Shown here: in pieces, positions 40,386-48,841 of the stretch
How positions within the stretch are numbered: the first letter of the stretch is position 1
How the letters are laid out: every line of letters starts with the position of its first letter
NCBI GenBank assembly: GCA_016234445.1
Contig: JACRBT010000004.1
Coordinates: 62,001-126,000, forward strand
DNA: 64,000 nucleotides
Direction of reading: 5' to 3'
Source: Chloroflexota bacterium
GTDB lineage: Bacteria > Chloroflexota > Dehalococcoidia > Tepidiformales > Tepidiformaceae
Notes under the pieces: generated by a model
Told to the model about the DNA's origin: nothing
The model's database searches: none
The model's input: only the letters and a program-made list of their open reading frames with translations
Made by a program: the position numbers and the translations under genes

Positions 40386-40589
40386 TCAGGCTGCGGGCGT
40401 CGTGCTGGCGCCAGCGACGGGCACGCCAGGCGTGCCAAGAGTCTGGTCGACACAGCGCCGCAGCATTTCAACGAACGTCGTGTGATGGTGTAGGGCCGCC
40501 AGTTCAATGGCGGCGCAGACCTCGTCCGGGAGCACGATCTCGATGCGGGTGAGGCCCCGGATGGATGGGGTCGGCTCGATTCGGTGCAT
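40386..40589 (-). CDS. Small ribbon-helix-helix-like protein
   Basis: 67 aa with a strong GGAGGTGAG ribosome-binding site 4 bases upstream. The middle, TRIEIVLPDEVCAAIELAAL and HHHTTFVEMLRRCVDQTL, has the strand-helix-helix pattern of Arc/CopG DNA-binding proteins. The tail is Pro/Ala/Thr rich and probably disordered. It lies 11 bases upstream of the PRC-barrel gene and may regulate it. No toxin partner is adjacent. Confidence 0.6.
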   Translation of the reverse strand: MHRIEPTPSIRGLTRIEIVLPDEVCAAIELAALHHHTTFVEMLRRCVDQTLGTPGVPVAGASTTPAA

Positions 40590-40891
40590 TGCTCACCTCC
40601 TCTCAGGGCGCGGCCCGTGGGGCGACGGCTGCACTTCCAGCTTCCAGCGTTAGGGCCCGCGCTCCGCTCCCGCAACCCCCAATTCGCTGGATCTTGACGC
40701 TTTTGCGAGGATTTCACACCAGGGTAACGGGCCGGTTACAGCCGGCCGCCTCGTCCCGGCCGCGCGCCCTCCGGGCTGGCTCGGATCGTTCGAAGCGCAC
40801 TCGGAATGCCGGCCGGACTCAGGGGACCGGCCGGGGCTGGCATGGGCCTGCTGAAGCGCCCGGGCCGCCCGAACGGGCCAACCTGCGCTCG
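40590..40891. other. Intergenic region with hairpin
   Basis: No gene seen. It holds the ribosome-binding site and promoter of the minus-strand gene at 40589. It also contains a stem-loop at 40730-40747 (GGCCGG with CCGGCC, adjoining a GTAAC/GTTAC pair), which could terminate transcription arriving from either side or act as an operator. Confidence 0.4.
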
Positions 40892-41317
40892 CTATGCGCC
40901 GATGATCTTCGCGATCTGGCCGGCGACGCTGAGTTTCAGGCTGGAGGACTCCGCGGCCGCGATCCGCCCTTCGGCCACCGCCAGGTCGATCCGGCGGTCA
41001 CTTTCGGCTATGGCGCGGGCGGTGACCTCGACCGGATCGAAACCCTGTTCGGTGAGGATCTGACTGACGGTCTTGCCCTCGCCGAAGCCCTGCTTAAGGA
41101 CTTCGGGGCGCATCCCGGTGACGTCGAGCACCTGGTGGATGCCGACCTTCAATTCCGGCTGCAGCGATGTCCCGCCGGCTTCCTTCACCGTCGCGGCGTC
41201 TGACCCGGCCTTCGTGCCGTCCTCGGCGCTCGCCACCGAGAGGATTCCGAACGCACCAACCGCCAGGAGCAAGGCAGCGCCGAGGACCACCCCGCTACGC
41301 TTCTTCCATGTGTCCAT
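40892..41317 (-). CDS. Secreted helical protein of unknown function
   Basis: ATG 41317, after GGAGG, gives 141 aa; the much longer open frame upstream is spurious. Signal peptide MDTWKKRSGVVLGAALLLAV to SVASA (about residue 31). The mature part is a helical motif, LDVTGMRPEVLKQGFGEGKT, VSQILTEQGFDPVEVTARAI, then LAVAEGRIAAAESSSLKLSV. This 'L-G-x-x-x-x-x-L-x-x-G-x-T-x-x-x-I-x-x-x-x-G' pattern followed by a 'A-V-A-x-G-R-I' repeat is common in exported proteins of Gram-positives and Chloroflexi whose role is not known. Confidence 0.75.
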   Translation of the reverse strand: MDTWKKRSGVVLGAALLLAVGAFGILSVASAEDGTKAGSDAATVKEAGGTSLQPELKVGIHQVLDVTGMRPEVLKQGFGEGKTVSQILTEQGFDPVEVTARAIAESDRRIDLAVAEGRIAAAESSSLKLSVAGQIAKIIGA

Positions 41318-41566
41318 CGCAAACCTCCGCCAGCGCCGCGCGCGACACCGAGGCCGCGGGGAGCTTCTCCAGTCTCGGGCGAAGTGTAGCACCAGCGTCC
41401 TGCACCGCGGGGCATCTCGGTTAGACACCGAGTGGCCGGGGACGCGGAGGTCCCCATGGCGGCGCCCCGGCGGGCCGCTGCCACCACAGGGCGGTTGGGG
41501 CATAATGGCGCGGCGAGGTCGCGCTTCGGGGCGGCCGGGCAAGCGAAGGGCAGACGGAGGCTTTGG

Positions 41567-42019
41567 GTGATACACGAAGAGATCGTGGTTGGTGGGCCGA
41601 CCGAGAACGTCGTCGCGTTGGGTATTGGGGAAGCGATGCTGACCGAGCGGATCGAGCGGGCGGCCTTTTCTTACAGTTCCGCGAAGGCTCCCCCCCTCCC
41701 AAGGGCGCGGCCCTTCACAATCGGCAAGGCGACCCTGCAGCCCATCTTTGACCGCGTCCTGGGGAAGAACCACCTCTCCAAGGGGCACTACTACGCGGGC
41801 ACGGTGTCGGCCTTCCACACCCACAACTCCGACCAGTACATCATCGTCACCGCGGGCGAGGGGTCCGTGAGCACAGCCGACGAGACGCACGCGCTCCACC
41901 CGGGAATGGTGGTGTGGATCCCGCGGGGCGTCCCACACCGGCACACCGCGGCGCACGACACCGACCTGGAGTTCATCTTCATCGCCGCCAGCGGGCACAG
42001 CTCGGAGCCGGTGGACTAG
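41567..42019 (+). CDS. Cupin-domain protein (paralogue of 28883 gene)
   Basis: GTG 41567 with GGAGG 7 bases upstream, 150 aa. N-terminal PPLPRARPFTIGKATLQPIF is nearly the same as in the paralogue, followed by GTVSAFHTHNSDQYIIVTAG (cupin motif 1, H-x-H) and HPGMVVWIPRGVPHRHTAAH (motif 2), ending SGHSSEPVD. A metal-binding single-barrel cupin in the cytoplasm. An SGNH-type gene follows at 42102, and another SGNH gene neighbours the first paralogue. Confidence 0.85.
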   Translation: MIHEEIVVGGPTENVVALGIGEAMLTERIERAAFSYSSAKAPPLPRARPFTIGKATLQPIFDRVLGKNHLSKGHYYAGTVSAFHTHNSDQYIIVTAGEGSVSTADETHALHPGMVVWIPRGVPHRHTAAHDTDLEFIFIAASGHSSEPVD

Positions 42020-42101
42020 GCGCACGCGAGCGTCGCTCTCCTGGGCGGGGACGATGTGGCATACTCCGGGCACACCGGCCTCCCGGCCCGAGGACACAGC
42101 A

Positions 42102-42896
42102 GTGCGGATGCTCGTCATCGGTTCAAGCGACACCAGCGGGACGAGTCTCGCGGACCCCTCCGAGGCCTGGCCGCGGCTCGTCGGGACCGAGCTCGGGGAA
42201 GTCGTCGGCGAAACAGTCGACGTGATCAACGTGCCGGTGGTCCCGGTGGGGCCCAAGGCGGTCCCGCGAGTCGAGGACGCACTCCAGAAGCACGAGCCGG
42301 ACCTCGTGGTGTTCGCCTTCGGACCCTATCACTACATCGTCGCGACCGTGGGGCAGCGGGTACGCAGGCGCTACGGGGAGCGCGTCTACCGTGCGTTCCG
42401 GAAGATTGAGACTCGGTTCGAAGGGGCCACGGCGAAGGTGGATGGCGCCCCGGCGCGCCTGAATCACATGGGCCGGTGGCTCGCCCGGCGAATCATCGGC
42501 GCCGAACCCCTTTCCACGAAGGAAGAAGTTACGGGCATCCAGCTTGAGATCATGCGCGGCCTCGCTCGGCGCGAGGGCCTGATTGTGGTTATCCTCCATG
42601 CGCCTGATCTCGGCGAACGCATCGACCGAGAGAACAAGGGCGCGAACAAGCGCCTGCGGGAACACCGCGAGTACATGACCGGCGTTGGCCGCAGCCATCA
42701 CTTCCTCATTGCCGACTGCGTGCCGGGGTTCGAGGCAGCCAGGAACCAGGCGCCGCTCCGTCATTCCGACGGCGTTCACAAAGGGGCTGCCGGCCACCGC
42801 ATCCAGGCGGACGCGATCATGGCCGCGCTCCAGAGCCCAGCTTCGCCGCTGCGGCAGCCCGGCGCGGCGGCGCCCGGCGCCATCGTTTCCGGCTGA
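42102..42896 (+). CDS. SGNH-hydrolase-like protein
   Basis: GTG 42102 (AGGA 7 bases upstream) gives 264 aa; ATG 42108 is close behind. Block I reads LVIGSSDTSGTSLADPSEAW, with S-S-D in place of G-D-S. VVFAFGPYHYIVATVG lies where block III belongs but lacks Asn-Asp. Block V is recognisable, RHSDGVHKGAAGHRI (Asp-x-x-His). The middle 90 residues are rich in Arg and Lys. An esterase-like role is possible, but the altered block I argues for a divergent subfamily shared with the 39215 gene. CATACT near 42059 is a possible -10. Confidence 0.7.
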   Translation: MRMLVIGSSDTSGTSLADPSEAWPRLVGTELGEVVGETVDVINVPVVPVGPKAVPRVEDALQKHEPDLVVFAFGPYHYIVATVGQRVRRRYGERVYRAFRKIETRFEGATAKVDGAPARLNHMGRWLARRIIGAEPLSTKEEVTGIQLEIMRGLARREGLIVVILHAPDLGERIDRENKGANKRLREHREYMTGVGRSHHFLIADCVPGFEAARNQAPLRHSDGVHKGAAGHRIQADAIMAALQSPASPLRQPGAAAPGAIVSG

Positions 42897-43018
42897 CAGA
42901 CAGGACCGGTCGGGCCGGGGAATCAGCCCATTCGGCCGTTCGCCGTAGGAAGCGTGGGGGTACGGTGCGGGGTGGCAGCGCGTCCATGGCCCATGTCCCA
43001 GAGAAAGCGAGCGGGAAA

Positions 43019-43306
43019 ATGCTGTTCTTCACGTTCATGACGCCCAAGGCCAACTCAACGGTCGCCCAGCGGACGGCTCGCCGGATGGAGTGGATCTATC
43101 CGGAGGGCATCCACGTCCTCGGCGAGTACTGGTTGGCAAACCACGACCCGGAAGTCGTCCTGATCACGGAGACGGACGACGCGGTCACCATGATCCAGGC
43201 ACTCACCCAGTGGGAAGACCTCTTCGACGCGAAGGTCGTCCCCGCCATCACCGTGGAAGCCGGGCTCGAGAAAGCCCGGGAGATGTTCGCCGCGGCAGTT
43301 GCCTGA
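43019..43306 (+). CDS. DUF3303-like protein
   Basis: ATG 43019 gives 95 aa and fits the usual start of this family (MLFFTFMTPKANSTVAQRTA); ATG 42986 and GTG 42965 would lengthen it. A compact alpha/beta domain with a Dabb-like look: IHVLGEYWLANHDPEVVLIT, ETDDAVTMIQALTQWEDLF, then DAKVVPAITVEAGL. Members are small proteins of unknown function, perhaps ligand binding. Confidence 0.7.
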   Translation: MLFFTFMTPKANSTVAQRTARRMEWIYPEGIHVLGEYWLANHDPEVVLITETDDAVTMIQALTQWEDLFDAKVVPAITVEAGLEKAREMFAAAVA

Positions 43307-43435
43307 CGGCAACGGGGCGCGCTGCCCTGACCGGTATCGTCGAACCATAACCTCCGCCTCGGCGTGTACCAACACATGTCGTGGCGTTTAGCACCCGCGT
43401 GCGGGAAACTCACGCCAGAGCGGAGGGAGGCGAAC

Positions 43436-43894
43436 ATGGCGGAAACGGGTGGCGACGGCGGCAAGGCCGATGGTGGCGCACTGTCCCACGTGGGGTTGTT
43501 TGCGGGGCTGGAGCCGGCCGCGCTCGAAACCCTGGAGGAGTTCACCTTCCGGCGCACCTTCGCGCCGGGCGAAGTAATCGTGGAGGAAGGGCGCACCGGC
43601 AACGGCCTCTTTGTCGTCCTCGTCGGGCACGTGGAAGTGACCAAGGAGGCGCCGGGCGGCGGCCAGGAAGTCATCGCCGAGCTTGGCGCCGGCGAACCGT
43701 TCGGTGAGATGGCGCTGCTCGGCGAATGGAAGCGGAGCGCGTCGGTGCGGGCGGCGGAGGAGACGACCTGCCTCGGCATGGACCGGTGGGTGTTCCTCGC
43801 ACACCTGCGACGCGACCCTGAGCTGGCGATGCGGGTGATCCAGTTCCTCGCGCAGCGGCTGGCGCAGGCCGACCAGAAGCTGCTCCAGCGGTAG
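43436..43894 (+). CDS. Cyclic-nucleotide-binding domain protein
   Basis: ATG 43436 after GGAGGGAGG gives 152 aa. The domain runs from residue 22: VGLFAGLEPAALETLEEFTF, then the strand FAPGEVIVEEGRTGNGLFVV and the phosphate-binding cassette LGAGEPFGEMALLGEWKRSA with the Arg of the K-R-S-A segment, as in CRP. The C-terminus is one helix, with no helix-turn-helix, so this is a stand-alone sensor and not a transcription factor. The ligand may be cAMP or another nucleotide, or none. Confidence 0.9.
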   Translation: MAETGGDGGKADGGALSHVGLFAGLEPAALETLEEFTFRRTFAPGEVIVEEGRTGNGLFVVLVGHVEVTKEAPGGGQEVIAELGAGEPFGEMALLGEWKRSASVRAAEETTCLGMDRWVFLAHLRRDPELAMRVIQFLAQRLAQADQKLLQR

Positions 43895-43895
43895 T

Positions 43896-43942
43896 CCCTC
43901 ACCCCCCGGCCCCCTGCTCCCGCTTCGCGGGCGAGGGGGAGC
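43896..43942 (+). repeat. CCCTCACC-type dispersed hairpin element
   Basis: Begins one base after the stop of the cNMP-binding gene and is identical in its core to the copy at 29337. Between convergent genes. Confidence 0.85.
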
Positions 43943-43968
43943 GAGTCCGATCCCACTCCGGCGGAGGG

Positions 43969-45231
43969 CTATGAGGCGACGGCTTCTCCGTCGGCGAATC
44001 GCGCGGCGAAGCCTTCGAGGACCGAGCGGACCTGGGCCAGGACCGGCGGCGTTCCGCCCCCGGCCTGGAGGAAGCGGCAGTAAGAGGCGAGTTCGGAGAG
44101 GCGTTCGCGGAAGACCGGCCAGGCCGACGAGCGATGCGTGGGGATGGCTGCACCCCGCGAGAGCCGGAAGCTAGGCCCCGCGTTCTTGCCGGGAAGCGAC
44201 GGCCCCGCGGCGAGGAGGGTGAGGGCGTTCCCGAGCGGTTGGACCACGTCCATCATCATCCCGACCGTCATGTCGCTGAGGAGGGCGAGGTCGGCGGCTG
44301 ACTCCTCGGCATGGACGAACATGCGGGCCAGCACCTGGACCATGAGTTCATAACTGCCATCGACGAGGTTACAGAAGTCGGCGCTGAAGGGGTCGTCGAT
44401 CCGGTTCATGAGCGAGTCGAGGGCGTGGTCGGCGGGCATGACGGTGCACGGGTTGGCGACGACGGGTCGGGCGGGCTCGAATGCCGGGTCGGCGGCGAGG
44501 AGGGCATCGTATTCCCGGCGGATGGCGACGAAGCGGTTGTAGTGGGAATGCTCGGAGTCGGGGCTGGCGCCTTCGCCCTGCTCGACGATGACGTTGATCG
44601 CGGCGAGAGCGGAGGCGAGGTCGCGGACGGGGATCAGGCCCGGCATGGTGAAGTAGGGGTCAGCGGTCTGGGCTTCGGCCGGGCCAACGAAAAGGCGGTC
44701 TTCGCCGAGCTTCTGGGCGAGGTAGGAGAAGCCGTCCTGGATGCCCCGGTACAGTTCGCCGACCGTTTCGTAGTTCCGTTCACTCGAAAAGATGTCGCCA
44801 AGGCGGTCGAGCGACACGGCGCCGGCACGATAGCCGCCAGGCGCCGCGGCGAGGGCCTCGGGCCGTTCGAGCTGGATGAACTCGTCGAGGGCGGCGAGGC
44901 CGAACGGGATCAGCTGGAGGCGGAAGGCCGGCGGGTAGGCCCGGGACGAGGTCGGGAGGTTCGGGCGCCGGAGCTGAGGGGCGCCGCCAACAGCCGTCAG
45001 GAGGTTGCAGGCGGTGGCCAGGTGGATCATCTCCTGGACAGCCACGCCGTTGATCGCCCGTCGCCAGCCGCGGACCGCCTCCAGCTGGGCCTCCGTGAGC
45101 CCCTCGGCGGTGCTGTCCTTCATCGTGAAGGTGCAGAAGAGGTAGCAGCAGAGGATTTCGTGTTCGAGCTCCGCCGCCTCCGTGAGGAGATAGACGAGCT
45201 GAGCCCGGTTTTCGATGCGGACAGCGACCAT
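43969..45231 (-). CDS. Ferritin-like / VioB-type domain protein
   Basis: 420 aa. The N-terminal helices carry the ferritin-like iron ligands: LLTEAAELEHEILCCYLFCT (Glu and E-x-x-H) and INGVAVQEMIHLATACNLLT (second E-x-x-H). This pattern is the ferritin-like domain related to VioB/RebD iminophenylpyruvate dimer synthases. Further helices with DGFSYLAQKLGEDRLFVGPA and HSHYNRFVAI follow. No signal peptide. No tryptophan-dimer biosynthesis genes are nearby, so a pigment role is unsupported. It is preceded on the same strand by the MBL-fold gene. Confidence 0.8.
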   Translation of the reverse strand: MVAVRIENRAQLVYLLTEAAELEHEILCCYLFCTFTMKDSTAEGLTEAQLEAVRGWRRAINGVAVQEMIHLATACNLLTAVGGAPQLRRPNLPTSSRAYPPAFRLQLIPFGLAALDEFIQLERPEALAAAPGGYRAGAVSLDRLGDIFSSERNYETVGELYRGIQDGFSYLAQKLGEDRLFVGPAEAQTADPYFTMPGLIPVRDLASALAAINVIVEQGEGASPDSEHSHYNRFVAIRREYDALLAADPAFEPARPVVANPCTVMPADHALDSLMNRIDDPFSADFCNLVDGSYELMVQVLARMFVHAEESAADLALLSDMTVGMMMDVVQPLGNALTLLAAGPSLPGKNAGPSFRLSRGAAIPTHRSSAWPVFRERLSELASYCRFLQAGGGTPPVLAQVRSVLEGFAARFADGEAVAS

Positions 45232-45387
45232 GGTGCCTCCTTGAACGACCGCTCAGCCGCCATTGTCGGGCCTCCCGGCGGCTGGTCCAACTCGCCGGTC
45301 TCGAAGGCGCCGCGTGGCTGCGGGCCGCCGCCCATCCCCGAAGGGATTCGACGACCCGCAGCCGATGAGCCACAGCAGGCCCGCGGG

Positions 45388-46236
45388 CTAGACGCTGACG
45401 GCCGCGCGAGCGGCGTCGCCCGTGAGCTGGGCCATCATCTGTTCAAGGGCGGCCTGGTCCGGACCCATGAACGGCGTCGCGGCCGGGGCCTTGGCGAGCG
45501 TGCCAAGAAGGCGGTCCGTCATCCGGCGCGCCGGGGGAAGGTGGCTGCTCAGGATCATCTCCGGCTCCATCTTGCGGACCTGGTTCAGGCTGGCCGCGAA
45601 GGTCGCGTCGTTGACCTTGTGCAGCCAGGGGGAATCGACCGTTGCCCAGAGCAGCTGGCCAGCCTCGAGGTCGGCGGCCGAGATGTCGGCAGCAGCCTCG
45701 GCCGGGCCTGAGAGGAGGGCGCCGAAGCAGTCGGAGCTGAAGAACGTCCTGGACTTGCTGTCGTACAGGCCGGCGGTGTCGGCGGCGTCGAACGACGGGG
45801 GCTGGATGGAGGTGACTTTCCGGTCGCCGAGGTCAAGGCTCTGGCCGGGGTTGAGCAGGTACACCCGGTCCATCGGCAGCGGGCGGAAGACGCTCATCCG
45901 GCCGACGGTGAGGAAGGTCGTGACGACGCGGGCCTGGGGCGCCTCGTCGAGGATCTGGTGGACGCTGCCAACGTGGTCCATGTCGGCGTGAGTGAGCCAG
46001 ATCCACTTCAGGTCGGCAGGGTCGATGACCTTGCGGAGCGCGGTCATGAAGCTTTCGGTGGCGTCGCCGCCCTCGCCGTCGAGGGGCGCGCCGGTGTCGA
46101 TAAGCATGGGCTCGCGGGCCTTGATGACGAAGGCGTTGATCGGGAGCTGGCCGAGCCCCGGGATGGGGAAGTAGGCGGTGAGGACGTCGATGTCAGGGGT
46201 GACGCTGGACGGGGATACCATTGGATTGTTCTCCAT
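45388..46236 (-). CDS. MBL-fold metallohydrolase (H-x-D-x-D-H variant)
   Basis: 282 aa; the start may be ATG 46236 or the in-frame ATG at 46221. The metal site reads WLTHADMDHVGSVHQIL: the usual H-x-H-x-D-H has Asp in place of the second His, as in flavodiiron-type relatives (H-x-E-x-D-H). FFSSDCFGALL supplies the later Asp. LPPARRMTDRLLGTLAKAPA closes the domain. There is no flavodoxin domain. It lies upstream of the ferritin-like gene on the same strand and downstream of a TetR gene, so the three may be one regulon. Confidence 0.85.
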   Translation of the reverse strand: MENNPMVSPSSVTPDIDVLTAYFPIPGLGQLPINAFVIKAREPMLIDTGAPLDGEGGDATESFMTALRKVIDPADLKWIWLTHADMDHVGSVHQILDEAPQARVVTTFLTVGRMSVFRPLPMDRVYLLNPGQSLDLGDRKVTSIQPPSFDAADTAGLYDSKSRTFFSSDCFGALLSGPAEAAADISAADLEAGQLLWATVDSPWLHKVNDATFAASLNQVRKMEPEMILSSHLPPARRMTDRLLGTLAKAPAATPFMGPDQAALEQMMAQLTGDAARAAVSV

Positions 46237-46393
46237 TCGTGTCTGTGTGGGCCGGTGTGCGCGGGTTGCGGTTGGCGGCCCGCGGGCGGAAGCGGTGGGT
46301 CAGGTGCCGGACCTCGTGGACACAGTGATCCCTCCGGCAGGCAGCTGGGATGGTGTGGTGGGCGAATGGGTGGGTCAGGATGCGAAGCGGAGG

Positions 46394-47023
46394 CTAGTTG
46401 TGAGCAACCTCCTCCCCTGCCGGCAGGCCACCCGCTTCGAAGGCCTGGAGCAAGAATGTCGTCGTGCCGCGTGTCGCCTGCTCGGGCGAAAGCCCTCCAT
46501 GCAGACGCAACCCGCGGTAGGTAAGTGGGCTGAGCATCCCGGCAACAAGGCCTCGAAGTTCGCTCGCTTCGTCGCCGCGGTCTGGCCAGGCCTCGACCAC
46601 GCGCTCGGCCAGGGCGCCGGCGACGCTCTCGACCTGGCGCACGGTCGCGGCAAGCGCCGGCGATTCGTCTTCCAGCTTGAAGCCGGACCAGATCTGCCCG
46701 AAGAGGGCCTCGTGGAACCCGTAAGCCTCGTGGACCGCCCTGGCCAGACGCTGGCGAGGGTCGGTTATGGCGGCGAGTGCGGCGAAGTCTGGCAGGGGCA
46801 CCAGGTGGAGCCCGTAGGTGGTGCAGCCTTCGAAGAGCAGTTCGCGGTTGGGGAAATGCTTGCGGACGGTCGCGACAGAGACATCGGCTTCGCGAGCGAG
46901 GGTGTCGAGGTCGAGGACGCCCTCCCCGTGGAGCTTGAAAGCGGCGGCGAGGATCGCTTCACGGGTGCGGCGGGCGGCGTCCTGGCGGCGGGAGGAGTCG
47001 TAGTTGCGGGCCATGGAGGGCAT
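46394..47023 (-). CDS. TetR/AcrR family transcriptional regulator
   Basis: 209 aa; ATG 47023 or the ATG three codons later. HTH: RRTREAILAAAFKLHGEGVL followed by DLDTLAREADVSVATVRKHF and PNRELLFEGCTTYGLHL (residues 18-75). The C-terminal helical ligand domain is typical in length. An imperfect inverted repeat sits directly upstream (47031-47060) and is the likely autoregulatory operator. It shares its strand with the MBL-fold and ferritin-like genes downstream. Confidence 0.92.
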   Translation of the reverse strand: MPSMARNYDSSRRQDAARRTREAILAAAFKLHGEGVLDLDTLAREADVSVATVRKHFPNRELLFEGCTTYGLHLVPLPDFAALAAITDPRQRLARAVHEAYGFHEALFGQIWSGFKLEDESPALAATVRQVESVAGALAERVVEAWPDRGDEASELRGLVAGMLSPLTYRGLRLHGGLSPEQATRGTTTFLLQAFEAGGLPAGEEVAHN

Positions 47024-47030
47024 GGTGAAC

Positions 47031-47060
47031 TAATGGATAGCATCTGTCAATACCCAATAT
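47031..47060 (-). promoter_or_regulatory. Candidate TetR operator
   Basis: TAATGGATAG (47031-47040) and TACCCAATAT (47051-47060) form an imperfect inverted repeat. TTGACA occurs within it on the minus strand. It starts 7 bases upstream of the TetR start and is unusually AT-rich for this genome. Confidence 0.45.
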
Positions 47061-47110
47061 CGAAAGATGCCACCCAAATTTGGAGCGGCCCGGCTGAGCC
47101 CGCGCCCGGG

Positions 47111-48196
47111 TCAGTCCCTGACTTCGACGCCGTCGAGAATGCGGACCACCGGTTCGTCGAGCGCCGCGGTTTCGGCGCGAGGGTCGCGGCGATAGGCAAC
47201 GATGTCCGCCGGGGCGCCTTCTTCGATGCCAGGGAGGCCGAGGAAGCGGCGCGCATCCCACGAACCCGCTCCAAGCGCCTGGCCCGCGCTCAGACCGGCC
47301 TCTCGCAGGTTGGCGATTTCCGCGGCGATGAGCCCGTGGTCCACCATTCCCGCATCCGTCCCCGCCAACACCGTTACCCCTGCCTCGACGGCCAGGCGGA
47401 CGACCTCGCCCTGGCGATCGAGGATCGCTTCCCAGCGCTCGAGCTCCGATCGCGAAGCCCCATACCCGCTCAGCATCCCGAGAATCCCGTCCCCGATGAG
47501 CATTGTCGGGACCAGCGCCATTCCGCGGCGCCCCATTTCGGCGACGTGCTCGGGTCCCGCCGACGTGCCGTGTTCGATCGCGTCGAACCCGGCGTCGATC
47601 GCGATCTCAATCACTGCGGGGATGATGGCATGGATCGTGATCCGTCCACCGGCCGCGTGGACCGCCGCGGCAGCGGCTGCCAGCTGATCTCTTGTGAAGT
47701 TGGGCGTGATCCGTCCGCCCGGGCCGGGGAAGTCGCCGACGACTTTCGCCCAGTACCCGGAGGCCCGGTATTCCTCGACGGCGGCCTCGGCCAGCCTGCC
47801 AGGATCGACATCGCGGCTCAGCCCGGGTACGTAGCGGCCCGGCGGCGCGAGGAAGCGCCCGCCCCCGAAGGTGCGCGGAAGGCCGATGTGGGGACCGATC
47901 GCGTGGGAGTGATGGCTCGGCCCACCGGGTTCCCGAATCGCGAGGACACCCGCCGCCAGCTGCCGGCGGGCGCTCGCGCGGACCGCTTCCTCCAGCGACG
48001 CGCCTGCCGGCGCGGGACTCGCGAGGGCCAGGTGGGCGTGGCAGTCGACCAGTCCCGGGAGGAGATAGCCCCCATCGAAGACGGTACGCGCGCCGGGGAC
48101 GGGGTCGAACGTGATGCGCCCCTCGCGAACGAAGACGTCGCGCCTGTCACCGCCTGGAAGCACCACCCCGCGAAGATGAAGCCTTTCTTGAGCCAT
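47111..48196 (-). CDS. Amidohydrolase family protein
   Basis: ATG 48196, 5 bases after GGGGAGA, gives 361 aa. Metal-dependent amidohydrolase pattern: YLLPGLVDCHAHLALA (H-x-H), YWAKVVGDF with a candidate bridging Lys, RITIHAIIP (His), GFDAIEHGTS (His) and VLAGTDAGM (Asp). A small beta domain is formed by both termini. Best fit is the imidazolonepropionase or prolidase-like branch. It would hydrolyse cyclic amides or amino-acid derivatives in the cytoplasm. Confidence 0.92.
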   Translation of the reverse strand: MAQERLHLRGVVLPGGDRRDVFVREGRITFDPVPGARTVFDGGYLLPGLVDCHAHLALASPAPAGASLEEAVRASARRQLAAGVLAIREPGGPSHHSHAIGPHIGLPRTFGGGRFLAPPGRYVPGLSRDVDPGRLAEAAVEEYRASGYWAKVVGDFPGPGGRITPNFTRDQLAAAAAAVHAAGGRITIHAIIPAVIEIAIDAGFDAIEHGTSAGPEHVAEMGRRGMALVPTMLIGDGILGMLSGYGASRSELERWEAILDRQGEVVRLAVEAGVTVLAGTDAGMVDHGLIAAEIANLREAGLSAGQALGAGSWDARRFLGLPGIEEGAPADIVAYRRDPRAETAALDEPVVRILDGVEVRD

Positions 48197-48373
48197 CGCG
48201 TCTCCCCTGTTTCGCCGCACTGAATGAACGCCGGATGGTATCACACGGGCCCGGCGTGGCAGCCGGCGCGGGGCGTGAAGGGCGAGAAGGCACCGGAGTT
48301 GGGGCCCTTCGCCCCTTGGCGGCCAGCGGTGGCCGTGGCACGTTCGGGGCAGCTTCTCACCGGGAGGAAGGGT

Positions 48374-48817
48374 GTGTTCGATCTGAACGAGGTCCTGGTC
48401 CCGGTCGACTTCTCCGACGCTTCCCGGGCGGCGTTCGCCCGGGCCTTGACGCTGGTCGGGGGCGACGCCCCGGCGATCGTCCTCCAGCACGTGATCGACC
48501 CGTCGTTCGCGGACCTTGCGGAAGCCTACGGGCTTGGGGCGCGCGGGGAGATCCTGGTCCGGATGCGGGAGCGGGCGGCGAGCGAACTGGAGGAGATGGC
48601 GGCCTCGGCGGCGATGCCGGTCCAGGTGACGCCCGTCGTTTCCGAAGGCATCCCGTTCTACGAGATCGTGAGCCGGGCTGAGGAATTCGACGTCGACGCG
48701 GTCATCATCGGGCGTTCCGGGATGCAGAACCGGGCGGAGGCGCTCTTCTTCGGCTCAACCGCGGAACGCGTGGTGCGAGCCTGCACGCGCCCGGTGATCG
48801 TGCTGCCGCAGGGGTAG
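48374..48817 (+). CDS. Universal stress protein (UspA family)
   Basis: GTG 48374, 6 bases after GGAGG, gives 147 aa; upstream in-frame starts lack support. UspA fold: EVLVPVDFSDASRAAFARAL, then IVLQHVID, and the ATP-binding region DAVIIGRSGM followed by FFGSTAERVVRACTRPVIVL, equivalent to G-x2-G-x9-G-S. A stress-response ATP-binding protein of the cytoplasm. Confidence 0.93.
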   Translation: MFDLNEVLVPVDFSDASRAAFARALTLVGGDAPAIVLQHVIDPSFADLAEAYGLGARGEILVRMRERAASELEEMAASAAMPVQVTPVVSEGIPFYEIVSRAEEFDVDAVIIGRSGMQNRAEALFFGSTAERVVRACTRPVIVLPQG

Positions 48818-48841
48818 CGACAAGGGCGCGGGGGTCGGAGG

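Noticed and set aside
40892-42256. A 454-aa minus-strand protein
   Set aside because: Only the last 141 residues look real, with a signal peptide and ribosome-binding site at 41317; the rest overlaps the cupin and SGNH genes.
43969-45231. Violacein/indolocarbazole-type biosynthetic cluster
   Set aside because: Only one ferritin-like domain resembling part of VioB; no tryptophan oxidase or other pathway genes nearby.
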